From an uncultured Bacteroides sp. (GTDB lineage Bacteria > Bacteroidota > Bacteroidia > Cytophagales > Cyclobacteriaceae), in assembly GCA_902168185.1 (NCBI GenBank), contig CABHOV010000004.1, positions 1 through 43,149 on the forward strand: a DNA stretch of 43,149 nt. Reading direction: 5' to 3'. Shown here one piece after another: positions 7,452-15,256 of the stretch. Numbering within the stretch: position 1 is the first letter of the stretch; each line of letters opens with the position of its first letter. The notes beneath the pieces were generated by a model, which searched no databases, was not told the origin of the DNA, and saw nothing but the letters and a program-made list of their open reading frames with translations. Both the position numbers and the translations under genes were made by a program.

Positions 7452-8846
7452 TTATGAAAGCGCAACGACTTCTTCTTCACCTGTCTCACTTTCTTCTTCT
7501 ACAGGTTCCGTAAGTATATAGTGCCGAATAAACATGTCCCACCCAAAGCGTTTTGTGAATTCAGTGGGCGAGAGTGATGATTCAGTCATGAAGTTATCGA
7601 GGAATGATGTTTTGTAATCTTCCTGCAATCGCGGAAAGTAAATGGAAAATCCAGAAGGTTTTATAGCAGCGCTGGTGCCGTCATCATCAAAGTCTTTCCC
7701 AATAAAAGATTCAATGACAACGTTATCCAGCAATGTTTTGAATGTATTAAAGAGACTATCCGTGAATACGTCAGGCATTTCTTCGTAAAGATGTGTGATC
7801 AGATTTCGGAAATCAAGGAGACAGAACATTGGTATACCTGGAGATATATAGTCACATTTGTTTGCCGCTATGAGTATTTTTTCACGATGGGTTGGTAAAG
7901 CTTTTGTTAATATTTCTGCGAGCTTATCGATCATTCGCGCTAATGCAGCGTACCACGAAAGATCATTTGCAAATAAAGCTACTTCATCACGCGAAGCAGG
8001 TATAGCTGTATTCGTTTCAGACGCAAATAAGTTTACAATGTTTTTTGAAAGTGCTTCAGGCAATATATCCGGATCTTTTCCTATATCTTCAAGAATGACC
8101 TTGTAATTGAATGTGTCCTTAAAGAACATCACCGTCTCAAAAGTAACAAGGTAATCTACTGTGTCACTCAGCTCATATCCGGTATCAAAGAAATGCAAAA
8201 AGCAATTGGCCATAACAAGCACATCAATCTTCTGGCCATCAAATGCCCATTGAATAGCCTGCTTCAATTCGGTTATCGTCAATATTGGTAGTACGTCATC
8301 TTCCTCAGTAGGCACCGCCATTCGATGTGTTTGCCTTTCTAAGTTCAATTGTTTTTGCTGGCGGAAATGAAATGTTTTTAGATTGAGATTTTCTGTGGGA
8401 GTTCTCGCTGCTCTATTTATACCTGGAAAGATGCCAAAGGGCTGACCATGATCCCAGGTGAATAATATATACTTCTCTGCTATAAAAGATGAAAGAACTT
8501 TTTCTTTGAAGAAGCCCGTGATGTCTTGTTCTTTATCAATTCTAAAGTCGCGGCTTTCATGGATATACTGAAATATACATTCACCCTTCGGGTTACGTTC
8601 AAGGCTGCAGAATAATGTAGTCCATCCGGGTTCCTTCATAGAAACATCGCCTGGTCCAAGGACTCTCGTAATTGGAAGTATATCCGGGGCTATCTCTGCT
8701 TTTATATTGATACAGAGCACTACGGCTATATCTTCCGTTTTTTCGACAGAGGTCAGCTGGTCTAGTAGTTGGTTAAGCTCGCGGATGTTGTCGGCTGCAC
8801 CTTTAATTAGAAAGATAGCAGTCCATTTGTGTTTTTTCTGTGACAT
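7452..8846 (-). CDS. Clostripain-like (C11, clan CD) cysteine peptidase, cytoplasmic, copy A
   Basis: The 464-residue protein has no signal peptide. The N-terminus KHKWTAIFLIKGAADNIRELNQLL matches the 'KWTVLVYM.ADN' start of C11 domains. The catalytic His lies in YILFTWDHGQPFGIF (His133), and the Cys in IDVLVMANCFLHFFDTGYEL (Cys215, the family's DACLM...E.AYE position). The His-Cys loop is longer than usual and carries a charged insert (about 142-185), a likely activation or autocleavage loop. C11 enzymes share the caspase fold and normally cut after Arg or Lys. The C-terminus is acidic (EEESETGEEEVVA). It is paralogous to 10097-11323, converges on the small KVPGTG gene and is divergent from the response-regulator gene. 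The absence of an export signal separates it from typical secreted clostripains. Confidence 0.85.
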   Translation of the reverse strand: MSQKKHKWTAIFLIKGAADNIRELNQLLDQLTSVEKTEDIAVVLCINIKAEIAPDILPITRVLGPGDVSMKEPGWTTLFCSLERNPKGECIFQYIHESRDFRIDKEQDITGFFKEKVLSSFIAEKYILFTWDHGQPFGIFPGINRAARTPTENLNLKTFHFRQQKQLNLERQTHRMAVPTEEDDVLPILTITELKQAIQWAFDGQKIDVLVMANCFLHFFDTGYELSDTVDYLVTFETVMFFKDTFNYKVILEDIGKDPDILPEALSKNIVNLFASETNTAIPASRDEVALFANDLSWYAALARMIDKLAEILTKALPTHREKILIAANKCDYISPGIPMFCLLDFRNLITHLYEEMPDVFTDSLFNTFKTLLDNVVIESFIGKDFDDDGTSAAIKPSGFSIYFPRLQEDYKTSFLDNFMTESSLSPTEFTKRFGWDMFIRHYILTEPVEEESETGEEEVVALS

Positions 8847-8924
8847 AACTGTAGGGTTTTAGAGTATAAGTAAAGTTGCCGACAATCATTATACATCACA
8901 ATGTGGAAACGTCCGGGGTAACTA

Positions 8925-8967
8925 CGGGAAAAATCCCGTTATCTGTAAAATCTTAAAACCGGAATAT
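8925..8967 (+). promoter_or_regulatory. Bipartite candidate operator, copy 2
   Basis: GAAAAATCCCGTT (8928-8940) and GGAATAT (8961-8967) are separated by 20 bases, exactly as in copy 1. Here the first block is part of an inverted repeat, ACGGG-AAAAAT-CCCGT. It lies between the divergent C11 gene (starts 8846) and response-regulator gene (starts 9051). Further downstream are two ATATTCC repeats and GTTACTGGTAAC (9013-9024), which may be additional sites. Confidence 0.6.
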
Positions 8968-9050
8968 TGTACAGTTGACGCGGATGGTGTATATTCCATA
9001 CATATTCCGATAGTTACTGGTAACGTTTAGCACTACAACCTTTATGAGAT

Positions 9051-9695
9051 ATGATGAAAGTGATGATCGGAATCGCTGATGACCAACGGTTATTTTTGAA
9101 ATCGCTGGTAACCCTTGTTAATACCTTCAGCCAGTTTACTGTTGTACTGGATGCGCAGAATGGTAGTGATCTTTTAAATAAGCTGGAACGGGCCGAACAG
9201 GAACCCAGTATAATTTTACTGGATGTAAACATGCCGGGTATGGATGGTATACATGCTGCGCAGGAAATTTCACAACGATATCCGGCTATCAAGCTGGTGG
9301 CATTATCGATGAAGGATGATGATACTACCATTATTAGCATGTTCAAAGCCGGATGCTGTGCATATCTGGTAAAAGATATACATCCTGATGAACTCGAGAA
9401 GGCATTGGCTGAAGTATACAGCAAAGGATTTTACAATGCCGATGCGATGAATATAAATTTCCGGAGATTGCTGGCGCATGGTAACAAGAAAAATGAGATC
9501 AGGATCACCGAGCGTGAGATGACATTTTTAAAATACGCATGTACGGACATGACCTATAAACAGATTGCCTCTGAGATGAACCTTGCCGAACGCACTATCG
9601 ATGGATATCGTGAAGCACTGTTCGAAAAACTGAATGTGCAAAGCAGAGTGGGAATGGCGATGGAGGCGATTCGGAGAAAGTTGGTGGAGATATGA
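9051..9695 (+). CDS. NarL/FixJ-type response regulator
   Basis: The protein has 214 residues. The receiver domain (about 4-122) has the acidic pair DD (10-11), the phosphoacceptor Asp58 in IILLDVNMPGMDG, a conserved Ser in ALSMKDDD and Lys in YLVKD. The C-terminal LuxR-type HTH (about 148-212) reads ITEREMTFLKYACTDMTYKQIA...ERTIDGYREALFEKLNV. It binds DNA when phosphorylated. The partner is most likely the histidine kinase encoded at 11312-14383, whose HisKA_3 type pairs with NarL regulators. The gene lies between the two peptidase/small-protein pairs, 23 bp before the second small gene, with which it probably forms an operon. Two ATGs (9051, 9054) are possible; the difference is one residue. 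Confidence 0.93.
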   Translation: MMKVMIGIADDQRLFLKSLVTLVNTFSQFTVVLDAQNGSDLLNKLERAEQEPSIILLDVNMPGMDGIHAAQEISQRYPAIKLVALSMKDDDTTIISMFKAGCCAYLVKDIHPDELEKALAEVYSKGFYNADAMNINFRRLLAHGNKKNEIRITEREMTFLKYACTDMTYKQIASEMNLAERTIDGYREALFEKLNVQSRVGMAMEAIRRKLVEI

Positions 9696-9718
9696 TACTT
9701 ATTTAACAACATAATGAT

Positions 9719-10096
9719 ATGGCAAAACCAGCAGTTCGAATACGTCTTACCGGGGAAACCATTGGTGAGAGAGTGATTAAACCACAAATCAAATTCAGTA
9801 GGAGTGATGACGGAGGGAAGGGAGTTTTGAGAATCACATTCGGTCTTGATGCTATAGGAGATATAGTGGAAGACAGTGAAGCTTCTGTTAACGATCCCGA
9901 CATCAAAGACAATTGCCGCGATGCTTTGCTTACTAAAGATTTCTTTGTTCGTAGAAAATTATCTATTGCATTCTCGCCCGATGGTTCAGATGGTTCCATC
10001 ATGACACTTACAGCAAAGTTACCGACAAAGGTGCCTGGTACAGGTACTGAAATTAAAACAAAGAAGAAAAAGGTTATGAAGAAGAGTAAAAGATAA
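9719..10096 (+). CDS. Small 'KVPGTG' protein, partner of the second C11 peptidase
   Basis: The 125-residue protein has no signal peptide. It shares with 7001-7354 the strand pattern RIRLTGETIGERVIKPQIKF at the start and LTAKLPTKVPGTGTEI near the end. It ends in a strongly basic tail (KTKKKKVMKKSKR). No known family is recognised. The gene follows the response regulator by 23 bp, and its stop codon abuts the stop of the convergent C11 gene (10097). The repeated tail-to-tail pairing with a C11 gene suggests direct cooperation with it. A Lys precedes the conserved VPGTG in both proteins, and C11 enzymes favour basic P1 residues, so this could be a cleavage site (inference). Confidence 0.78.
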   Translation: MAKPAVRIRLTGETIGERVIKPQIKFSRSDDGGKGVLRITFGLDAIGDIVEDSEASVNDPDIKDNCRDALLTKDFFVRRKLSIAFSPDGSDGSIMTLTAKLPTKVPGTGTEIKTKKKKVMKKSKR

Positions 10097-11323
10097 TTAT
10101 ATAGTTTTCTCTACAAGAGACAGCCATTTTGTTCTTTTCATAAATTCTGTTTGGAAGAATTCATCGAAGTTCGGTAAAGGCCTTTCCGGATCTTGAAGAG
10201 CATCCGGAAAATAAATCAATAGCCCCGTTGTAGGTACAGTTAATTTAGTGGCAACATGGCTTTCTATTACTAACAGTTCCTTAACCGAAATGAGGAGCGA
10301 TGCTATTTGTATATCGGAGAAGAGTATCTCGTTTCTTAAGTTACAGATGAATGAATAGAAATCACAAAGATTAGTTGCCGGGTTTACCATGCTCTTTTCT
10401 CTTATCGCCTGAATGGCTTTTAAAGAATCTTCTGAATGTAGTCTTGGAAGAACAGAATAAACTAATCTGTCAATTTGCTTTCCAAGTGTTGTAAACTGAC
10501 TTAGGTCTGTAGCAAAAACAGAGGTTTTACTTTTTATATTATCACCTAAACTAGTATTGATATAGGCCTTTGATGCAAAAGAGCGTACTGCAAGCTTCGC
10601 CAATTTGCGTGGCTTTATATTTGGATTATTAATCATTGCCTGGAATATGAAAGAGTAATTATACCCTCTGAAATCCATATCGGTTTGAGGCGCTACCAGG
10701 TACTTTGCATTTTTTCTAAGCGCGTAGCCAGTATCAACCATTTGCATCAGGCAATTCATCATAATTACCAAATCGACTTTTTTTGTTCCGAACGCGAGAC
10801 TGATGGCGTTCCTCAACTCCTCCATCGTTAGTATCTTTACCTCCGGTTGGACAATAACTTCTATATCTTCTTTTTGGTTAGGGACACTACTATCTTCAAA
10901 AATTCCATATCCTTTTCCATGATCCCAGGTAAAAAGTAAGTAATGCTTCGCTTTATACCTTCTGAGAACATGATCTCTGAAGTATTCTTCAATATCATTT
11001 GGATCAGTAATATCAAATGTTGAACGTTCCAATATGATTCTCAAGTCGCTTTGAAACTTATCTGGATTGTTACCTGGTATAAGTTTAAAGAAGATCGTAG
11101 TGAGTGTTCCTTTTTCATGAGGATTAGGAGTAAATGATTCATCACCCTTTAGTAAGGGATCAAGATGTTCTCTTATGAAATTAAGGCATACAATTACTGA
11201 AATCTGGCTATTTAATTCCTGTACCCGGATCTCATTCATCATTTTGATAGTCTCACTAATGGATCCGGCAACAGCTTTAATAACAAAGAAAACAGTCCAC
11301 TTTCGTTTCTTTTGCGACTTCAT
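10097..11323 (-). CDS. Clostripain-like (C11, clan CD) cysteine peptidase, cytoplasmic, copy B
   Basis: The 408-residue paralogue of 7452-8846 has the same plan. The N-terminus KRKWTVFFVIKAVAGS is followed by the catalytic His in YLLFTWDHGKGYGIF (His135) and the Cys in VDLVIMMNCLMQMVDTGYAL (Cys191). The His-Cys loop is shorter (about 56 residues) than in copy A (82), and the acidic tail is absent. It has no signal peptide, so it should act in the cytoplasm. Its start overlaps the divergent kinase gene's longest reading by 12 bp, and its stop abuts the convergent small gene. The Asp that normally stands two residues before the Cys is replaced by Met here (Ala in copy A). The His-Cys dyad is kept, so activity is plausible but unproven. 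Confidence 0.85.
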   Translation of the reverse strand: MKSQKKRKWTVFFVIKAVAGSISETIKMMNEIRVQELNSQISVIVCLNFIREHLDPLLKGDESFTPNPHEKGTLTTIFFKLIPGNNPDKFQSDLRIILERSTFDITDPNDIEEYFRDHVLRRYKAKHYLLFTWDHGKGYGIFEDSSVPNQKEDIEVIVQPEVKILTMEELRNAISLAFGTKKVDLVIMMNCLMQMVDTGYALRKNAKYLVAPQTDMDFRGYNYSFIFQAMINNPNIKPRKLAKLAVRSFASKAYINTSLGDNIKSKTSVFATDLSQFTTLGKQIDRLVYSVLPRLHSEDSLKAIQAIREKSMVNPATNLCDFYSFICNLRNEILFSDIQIASLLISVKELLVIESHVATKLTVPTTGLLIYFPDALQDPERPLPNFDEFFQTEFMKRTKWLSLVEKTI

Positions 11324-14300
11324 TTTTGTAGTTTGATATTTGTTGTGAAAAGCTTTACCTACTATATACTTCTAACGGTTATACTCTGTCCAACGATGAC
11401 TTCCTTGGGACAGGAAACTAAATTTGTCACGCCTATTAAATATACCCAAAATGAAGGGCTTTCCAGTTACTATATAACAAAAATAATCAAGGACTCTTAT
11501 GGCTTTCTCTGGATCGGCACACAGGAAGGTCTCAATTTGTTTGACGGAAATCGATTTCAGATATTCACAAAACGCTCGCCTGCCAAACAGAAACTGAACG
11601 GAAGTTTTATCTCTGATCTGCTGGAAGATAAAAAGCGAAATTGTATCTGGGTACTTTTGTCCTATGGGGAAGTTTGTGCCATCGACCTGCAAACTCGCAT
11701 TGTAACCCGCAGGGTTTTACTCGATACCAGCAATCCTGATAACGTAAAGTGGAAGCGATGTCTCGCGTTGAAAGGTGATACGCTCTGGATAGCAGGACTT
11801 GACTTTGCATACGCTTACCAAATCTCCACGAACAAAATATTACCCATTGATATTCGGGCGAAATGCGCTGTCGGTAAGGCAGAACTCAATATCTCGATGA
11901 TCCATTTTGATCAGCATCAACGCATGATCATCTGTGCTGACGGTTATGGTATAATTATACTCGATAAAAATCTTCGTCACCTCCATACGTTCCGGGCGGA
12001 TGAATTGAATGCTCCGGGCACGTATACCAAACTTCGATTTTGGGACGTTGTTATGCTGGAACATATACTATATATTGCCAGCAGCACAGGATTAAAGATA
12101 ATAGATACAGCTCCAGCACAAATGGCATTAGTGCCGGCTGACGATATTCCGCTGCTGCGTAAAGGTGAACTGTTGAGTATTGCAGCATCTTCTGATTCTT
12201 CTTTGATGTTCTCCACGTCAGCAGGTGTTTATGAATATAGTCTCCCGGCAGAAAGTATTGTTTCGTTACGGGATAACAATCCAGCAAATAATTTATTCAC
12301 CACAACGTATGATATATACTACGATCAGCAATTACACCAGGCTTGGATCGGTACGTTGGCGGGTATTGCCTCTTTTCCTACACGCGTAGTACATTTCAAA
12401 ACATTTTCTGAGTATGGTGCCAATGTAAAACTAAAGCACTTGTTTTCTGTGTTGCCAGTGTCGGAGAATATAATTTATGCAGGAGATGAAAATGGTATAT
12501 ACTATGTCGATACAAAGACAGGTGAGATTACGCAGATCGATGCGTCCGGGAGTAACCTGATGTTGTTTCAGGATCAGGCGCGTCATGTATTCGTTTCGAA
12601 TAAAACCGGCTTTCATCTTATTGAAGGTAAAAGTCTGAAGCCTGCGCATTCCGTTTTTTCTTCTATGAAATTGCTGAACTCCGATCATCTTAGCTGTGGT
12701 ATTCAGTATAATGATTCGTTGGTGTTGTTCGGTAGTATTATACAGAAAGGACTTACCATCTGGAATACACGTACGGGTAAATTACAGGTATACCATCAGC
12801 AATCGAGCGACCATACTATAGCAGGACTTACCATCATTAATTACCTCTATAAGACCCGCACGGGTGATGTGATGATCCTTACGGAAAAATCAATTATTGC
12901 TTTTAATCCGCTCACCGGTAAATATATCACGCACACCATTCGCGACAATCTGACGCAGGAGGTGATTAGTAATTTTATGGATATGTGTGAAACGGATGAT
13001 CGCTTTTATATTGCTACGTATGGTGACGGACTGATTGAAACGGATAAGCAACTTCATGTAAAGAAAATTATTCGCTCGGAAGATGGGTTGAATAACACCT
13101 GTATATATCGTGTATTTCCCTTTCAGAATAAAGCTATACTGGCAACGACTAATGATGGGCTTTCGCTAATACACCTGAACCCGTTAAAGATCAAGAATTA
13201 TTTTCAAACGGATGGACTCAATACAAATGCTTTTGAACAGCTCTGCGGCTATCAGGACGATCATCGTATTATTACCGGAGGTGTTGATGGGTTTACAATT
13301 ATTGACCCTGCACAACTTCCGAGTAACGCGCGACCTCCCGAGCTATATCTTTGGAATCTGAAGGTAAATACAAAAACCGGTGTGATTGACACTTGTCACA
13401 TTGGGATGAAAGCAATGCGTATACCGACTGATGTGCTGCAGACTACTGTATCCTTTTCGGCTTTAAACTATAGCAATCCAAAAGCTGTTCGGTATGCCTA
13501 TAAGATCAATGAACTCAACAATGACTGGATAGATTTAGGGAAACAGAATTTTGTAGACTTGATTGGATTTTCCCCGGGAGACTATACGTTGCAGGTGCGT
13601 GCTGCAAATGAAGATGGTATATGGAGTGACGTGCCGCTGTCGCTTAGTCTCATCTATATACCGAAGTGGTATCAGACGAATATTTTTAAAATTGCTATTG
13701 CTTTGTCAGGGGCGATGTTTATTTATGGTTTGCTGCGTTATCGCATTGATCAGCTTAGAAAACAACAGGAGATACGCAAGCAAATAGGCAGCGACCTGCA
13801 CGATGATATAGGCAGCGTACTGAATACGCTGAAGATCTTTACACACTTGGCCAAGCGCGAACCGGAAAACAAATCTCACCTCGATCAAATTGAAGAATCG
13901 ATAACACAAGCCACTACCGGTCTTCGTGATATGATCTGGGTATTGGAGGAACCGGAAGACACGATCTTTGAATTGACAGAGCGTATCAAAAAGTTTGCAC
14001 TGCCGGTATGTATCGCGAACAATATTAAATTCAATACGAATATTCAGTCCGACAACAAGACAAGGAATTTACTCAAAACTGAAAAAAGAAATCTCCTTCT
14101 CATTGCAAAGGAATCAATCAACAATAGTATCAAGTATTCACAATGCAAAAATATTTCTGTTTCTATAGTTCAATTCAACCAGGAACTTGGTATCACCATA
14201 AGCGATGATGGTATTGGATTCAAGATGGAAGATGTGATTTATGGAAAAGGCTTAAAGAATATTCAATACCGGGCCGGGCAGATAAATTTTTCCTGTCAAA

Positions 14301-14383
14301 TGGACGCCACGTTAAATGGCGGTACAACCATTCATCTGCAAAAAGGAAAGAAAACATCCAGCCTGTTGGACACTTCCATTTGA
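11312..14383 (+). CDS. Propeller/Y_Y_Y-type sensor histidine kinase
   Basis: The protein has 1023 residues from the first ATG. An in-frame GTG at 11345 (KSFTYYILLTVILC...) would give a cleaner signal peptide and avoid overlapping the divergent peptidase gene, so it may be the true start. The periplasmic part carries Reg_prop propeller repeats (e.g. DSYGFLWIGTQEGLNLFDG). A Y_Y_Y domain (about 690-780) precedes one membrane helix (about 790-807). The cytoplasmic HisKA_3 has the phosphorylated His830 in GSDLHDDIGSVL, and the HATPase_c has an N box KESINNSIKYS and G box SDDGIGF...GKGLKNI. It lacks the fused receiver and AraC domains of hybrid sensors, so it needs a separate regulator, here 9051-9695. 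This family often senses glycans or periplasmic ligands; the ligand is unknown. Confidence 0.9.
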   Translation: MRLHFCSLIFVVKSFTYYILLTVILCPTMTSLGQETKFVTPIKYTQNEGLSSYYITKIIKDSYGFLWIGTQEGLNLFDGNRFQIFTKRSPAKQKLNGSFISDLLEDKKRNCIWVLLSYGEVCAIDLQTRIVTRRVLLDTSNPDNVKWKRCLALKGDTLWIAGLDFAYAYQISTNKILPIDIRAKCAVGKAELNISMIHFDQHQRMIICADGYGIIILDKNLRHLHTFRADELNAPGTYTKLRFWDVVMLEHILYIASSTGLKIIDTAPAQMALVPADDIPLLRKGELLSIAASSDSSLMFSTSAGVYEYSLPAESIVSLRDNNPANNLFTTTYDIYYDQQLHQAWIGTLAGIASFPTRVVHFKTFSEYGANVKLKHLFSVLPVSENIIYAGDENGIYYVDTKTGEITQIDASGSNLMLFQDQARHVFVSNKTGFHLIEGKSLKPAHSVFSSMKLLNSDHLSCGIQYNDSLVLFGSIIQKGLTIWNTRTGKLQVYHQQSSDHTIAGLTIINYLYKTRTGDVMILTEKSIIAFNPLTGKYITHTIRDNLTQEVISNFMDMCETDDRFYIATYGDGLIETDKQLHVKKIIRSEDGLNNTCIYRVFPFQNKAILATTNDGLSLIHLNPLKIKNYFQTDGLNTNAFEQLCGYQDDHRIITGGVDGFTIIDPAQLPSNARPPELYLWNLKVNTKTGVIDTCHIGMKAMRIPTDVLQTTVSFSALNYSNPKAVRYAYKINELNNDWIDLGKQNFVDLIGFSPGDYTLQVRAANEDGIWSDVPLSLSLIYIPKWYQTNIFKIAIALSGAMFIYGLLRYRIDQLRKQQEIRKQIGSDLHDDIGSVLNTLKIFTHLAKREPENKSHLDQIEESITQATTGLRDMIWVLEEPEDTIFELTERIKKFALPVCIANNIKFNTNIQSDNKTRNLLKTEKRNLLLIAKESINNSIKYSQCKNISVSIVQFNQELGITISDDGIGFKMEDVIYGKGLKNIQYRAGQINFSCQMDATLNGGTTIHLQKGKKTSSLLDTSI

Positions 14384-14613
14384 AAAGGTAGTTCATCTAA
14401 TTCATAATCACTCGCTTGAATTGGAGTCGTCAGTCATTAGTACATATCATTAATTTAATATTGAAGGAACTTTGTGTTAACCCGGGCAGTGGCAACTCAT
14501 ATTTATATATAGCGAATGTTAAGTCGATATCTCCTCGGGTTATACCGTTCAACATCATTCATTTGTATCCCAGCAACACAAACTATATATTACATAAATT
14601 AAATGTTATTACT

Positions 14614-15033
14614 ATGAAAAGAACAGCAAGTGCACATTGGAGTGGTGACCTCAAAGCAGGTCAGGGAGACATAACAACCCAAAGCACAACCCTCAACAAA
14701 ACACAATATTCATTCAACACCCGCTTTGCAGATGGTGTTGGTACTAATCCGGAAGAATTGATAGGAGCAGCCCATGCCGGTTGTTTTACAATGGCACTAA
14801 GTGCTGCTTTGATGCAGGCAGGCTTCACAGCCGGAGACCTGGACACAAAAGCCACGGTTGAATTTGATACAAACGCTTTAAAGATCACCGGTATAACACT
14901 TGACCTGGTGGCTACACCGATCGCGAATGTATCAGCGGAGCAATTTAAAACTATTGCTACTGCAGCAAAAGAGAACTGTCCTATATCCAAGGCACTCGCG
15001 AGTGTACCCATTACGCTTAATGTAAGCTATTAA
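14614..15033 (+). CDS. OsmC family peroxiredoxin-like protein
   Basis: Starting at ATG 14614 gives a 139-residue protein, the usual OsmC length; the frame stays open upstream to 14416, but that part is not OsmC-like. Two conserved cysteines are visible, in AAHAGCFTMALSAAL and KENCPISKAL, which act as peroxidatic and resolving residues in OsmC/Ohr. The start MKRTASAHWSGDLKAGQG and the segment GTNPEELIGAAHAG are typical of OsmC (YhfA/OsmC-like) proteins, which reduce organic and hydrogen peroxides with thiols. It is cytoplasmic and homodimeric in the family. It stands alone with a strong terminator 23 bp downstream. Confidence 0.9.
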   Translation: MKRTASAHWSGDLKAGQGDITTQSTTLNKTQYSFNTRFADGVGTNPEELIGAAHAGCFTMALSAALMQAGFTAGDLDTKATVEFDTNALKITGITLDLVATPIANVSAEQFKTIATAAKENCPISKALASVPITLNVSY

Positions 15034-15055
15034 TGGCGTAAAAAAAACGAAACGG

Positions 15056-15082
15056 GGGTGGCTCAAAGCCACCCTTTTTTTA
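15056..15082 (+). terminator. Rho-independent terminator after the OsmC gene
   Basis: GGGTGGCT (15056-15063) pairs with AGCCACCC (15067-15074) around a three-base loop, followed by eight T. Confidence 0.9.
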
Positions 15083-15256
15083 TATCAGCATTTTCCCTCT
15101 TTTAGACTGTACCGATATATATCATATAAAGCACGGGAGAACGCTGATCAATTTAAAGATACCTTTCCTATACCGTCAGCTGCGGGTTGTCAATCTCATT
15201 TTGCACGGTCGTATGTCATCATTATTTTCCGTTGGTTAATATATGACGTCACGATT

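Noticed and set aside
9014-9424. 136-residue minus-strand reading frame over the response regulator
   Set aside because: It is antisense to a clear receiver domain, with Ser-rich non-protein-like composition.
7001-11323. Gasdermin-protease defence pair
   Set aside because: The small proteins are half the size of bacterial gasdermins and lack their pattern, although pairing with a caspase-fold protease is reminiscent.
14416-14613. Upstream extension of the OsmC-like protein
   Set aside because: The extra 66 residues are unlike OsmC, and the standard-length protein starts at ATG 14614.
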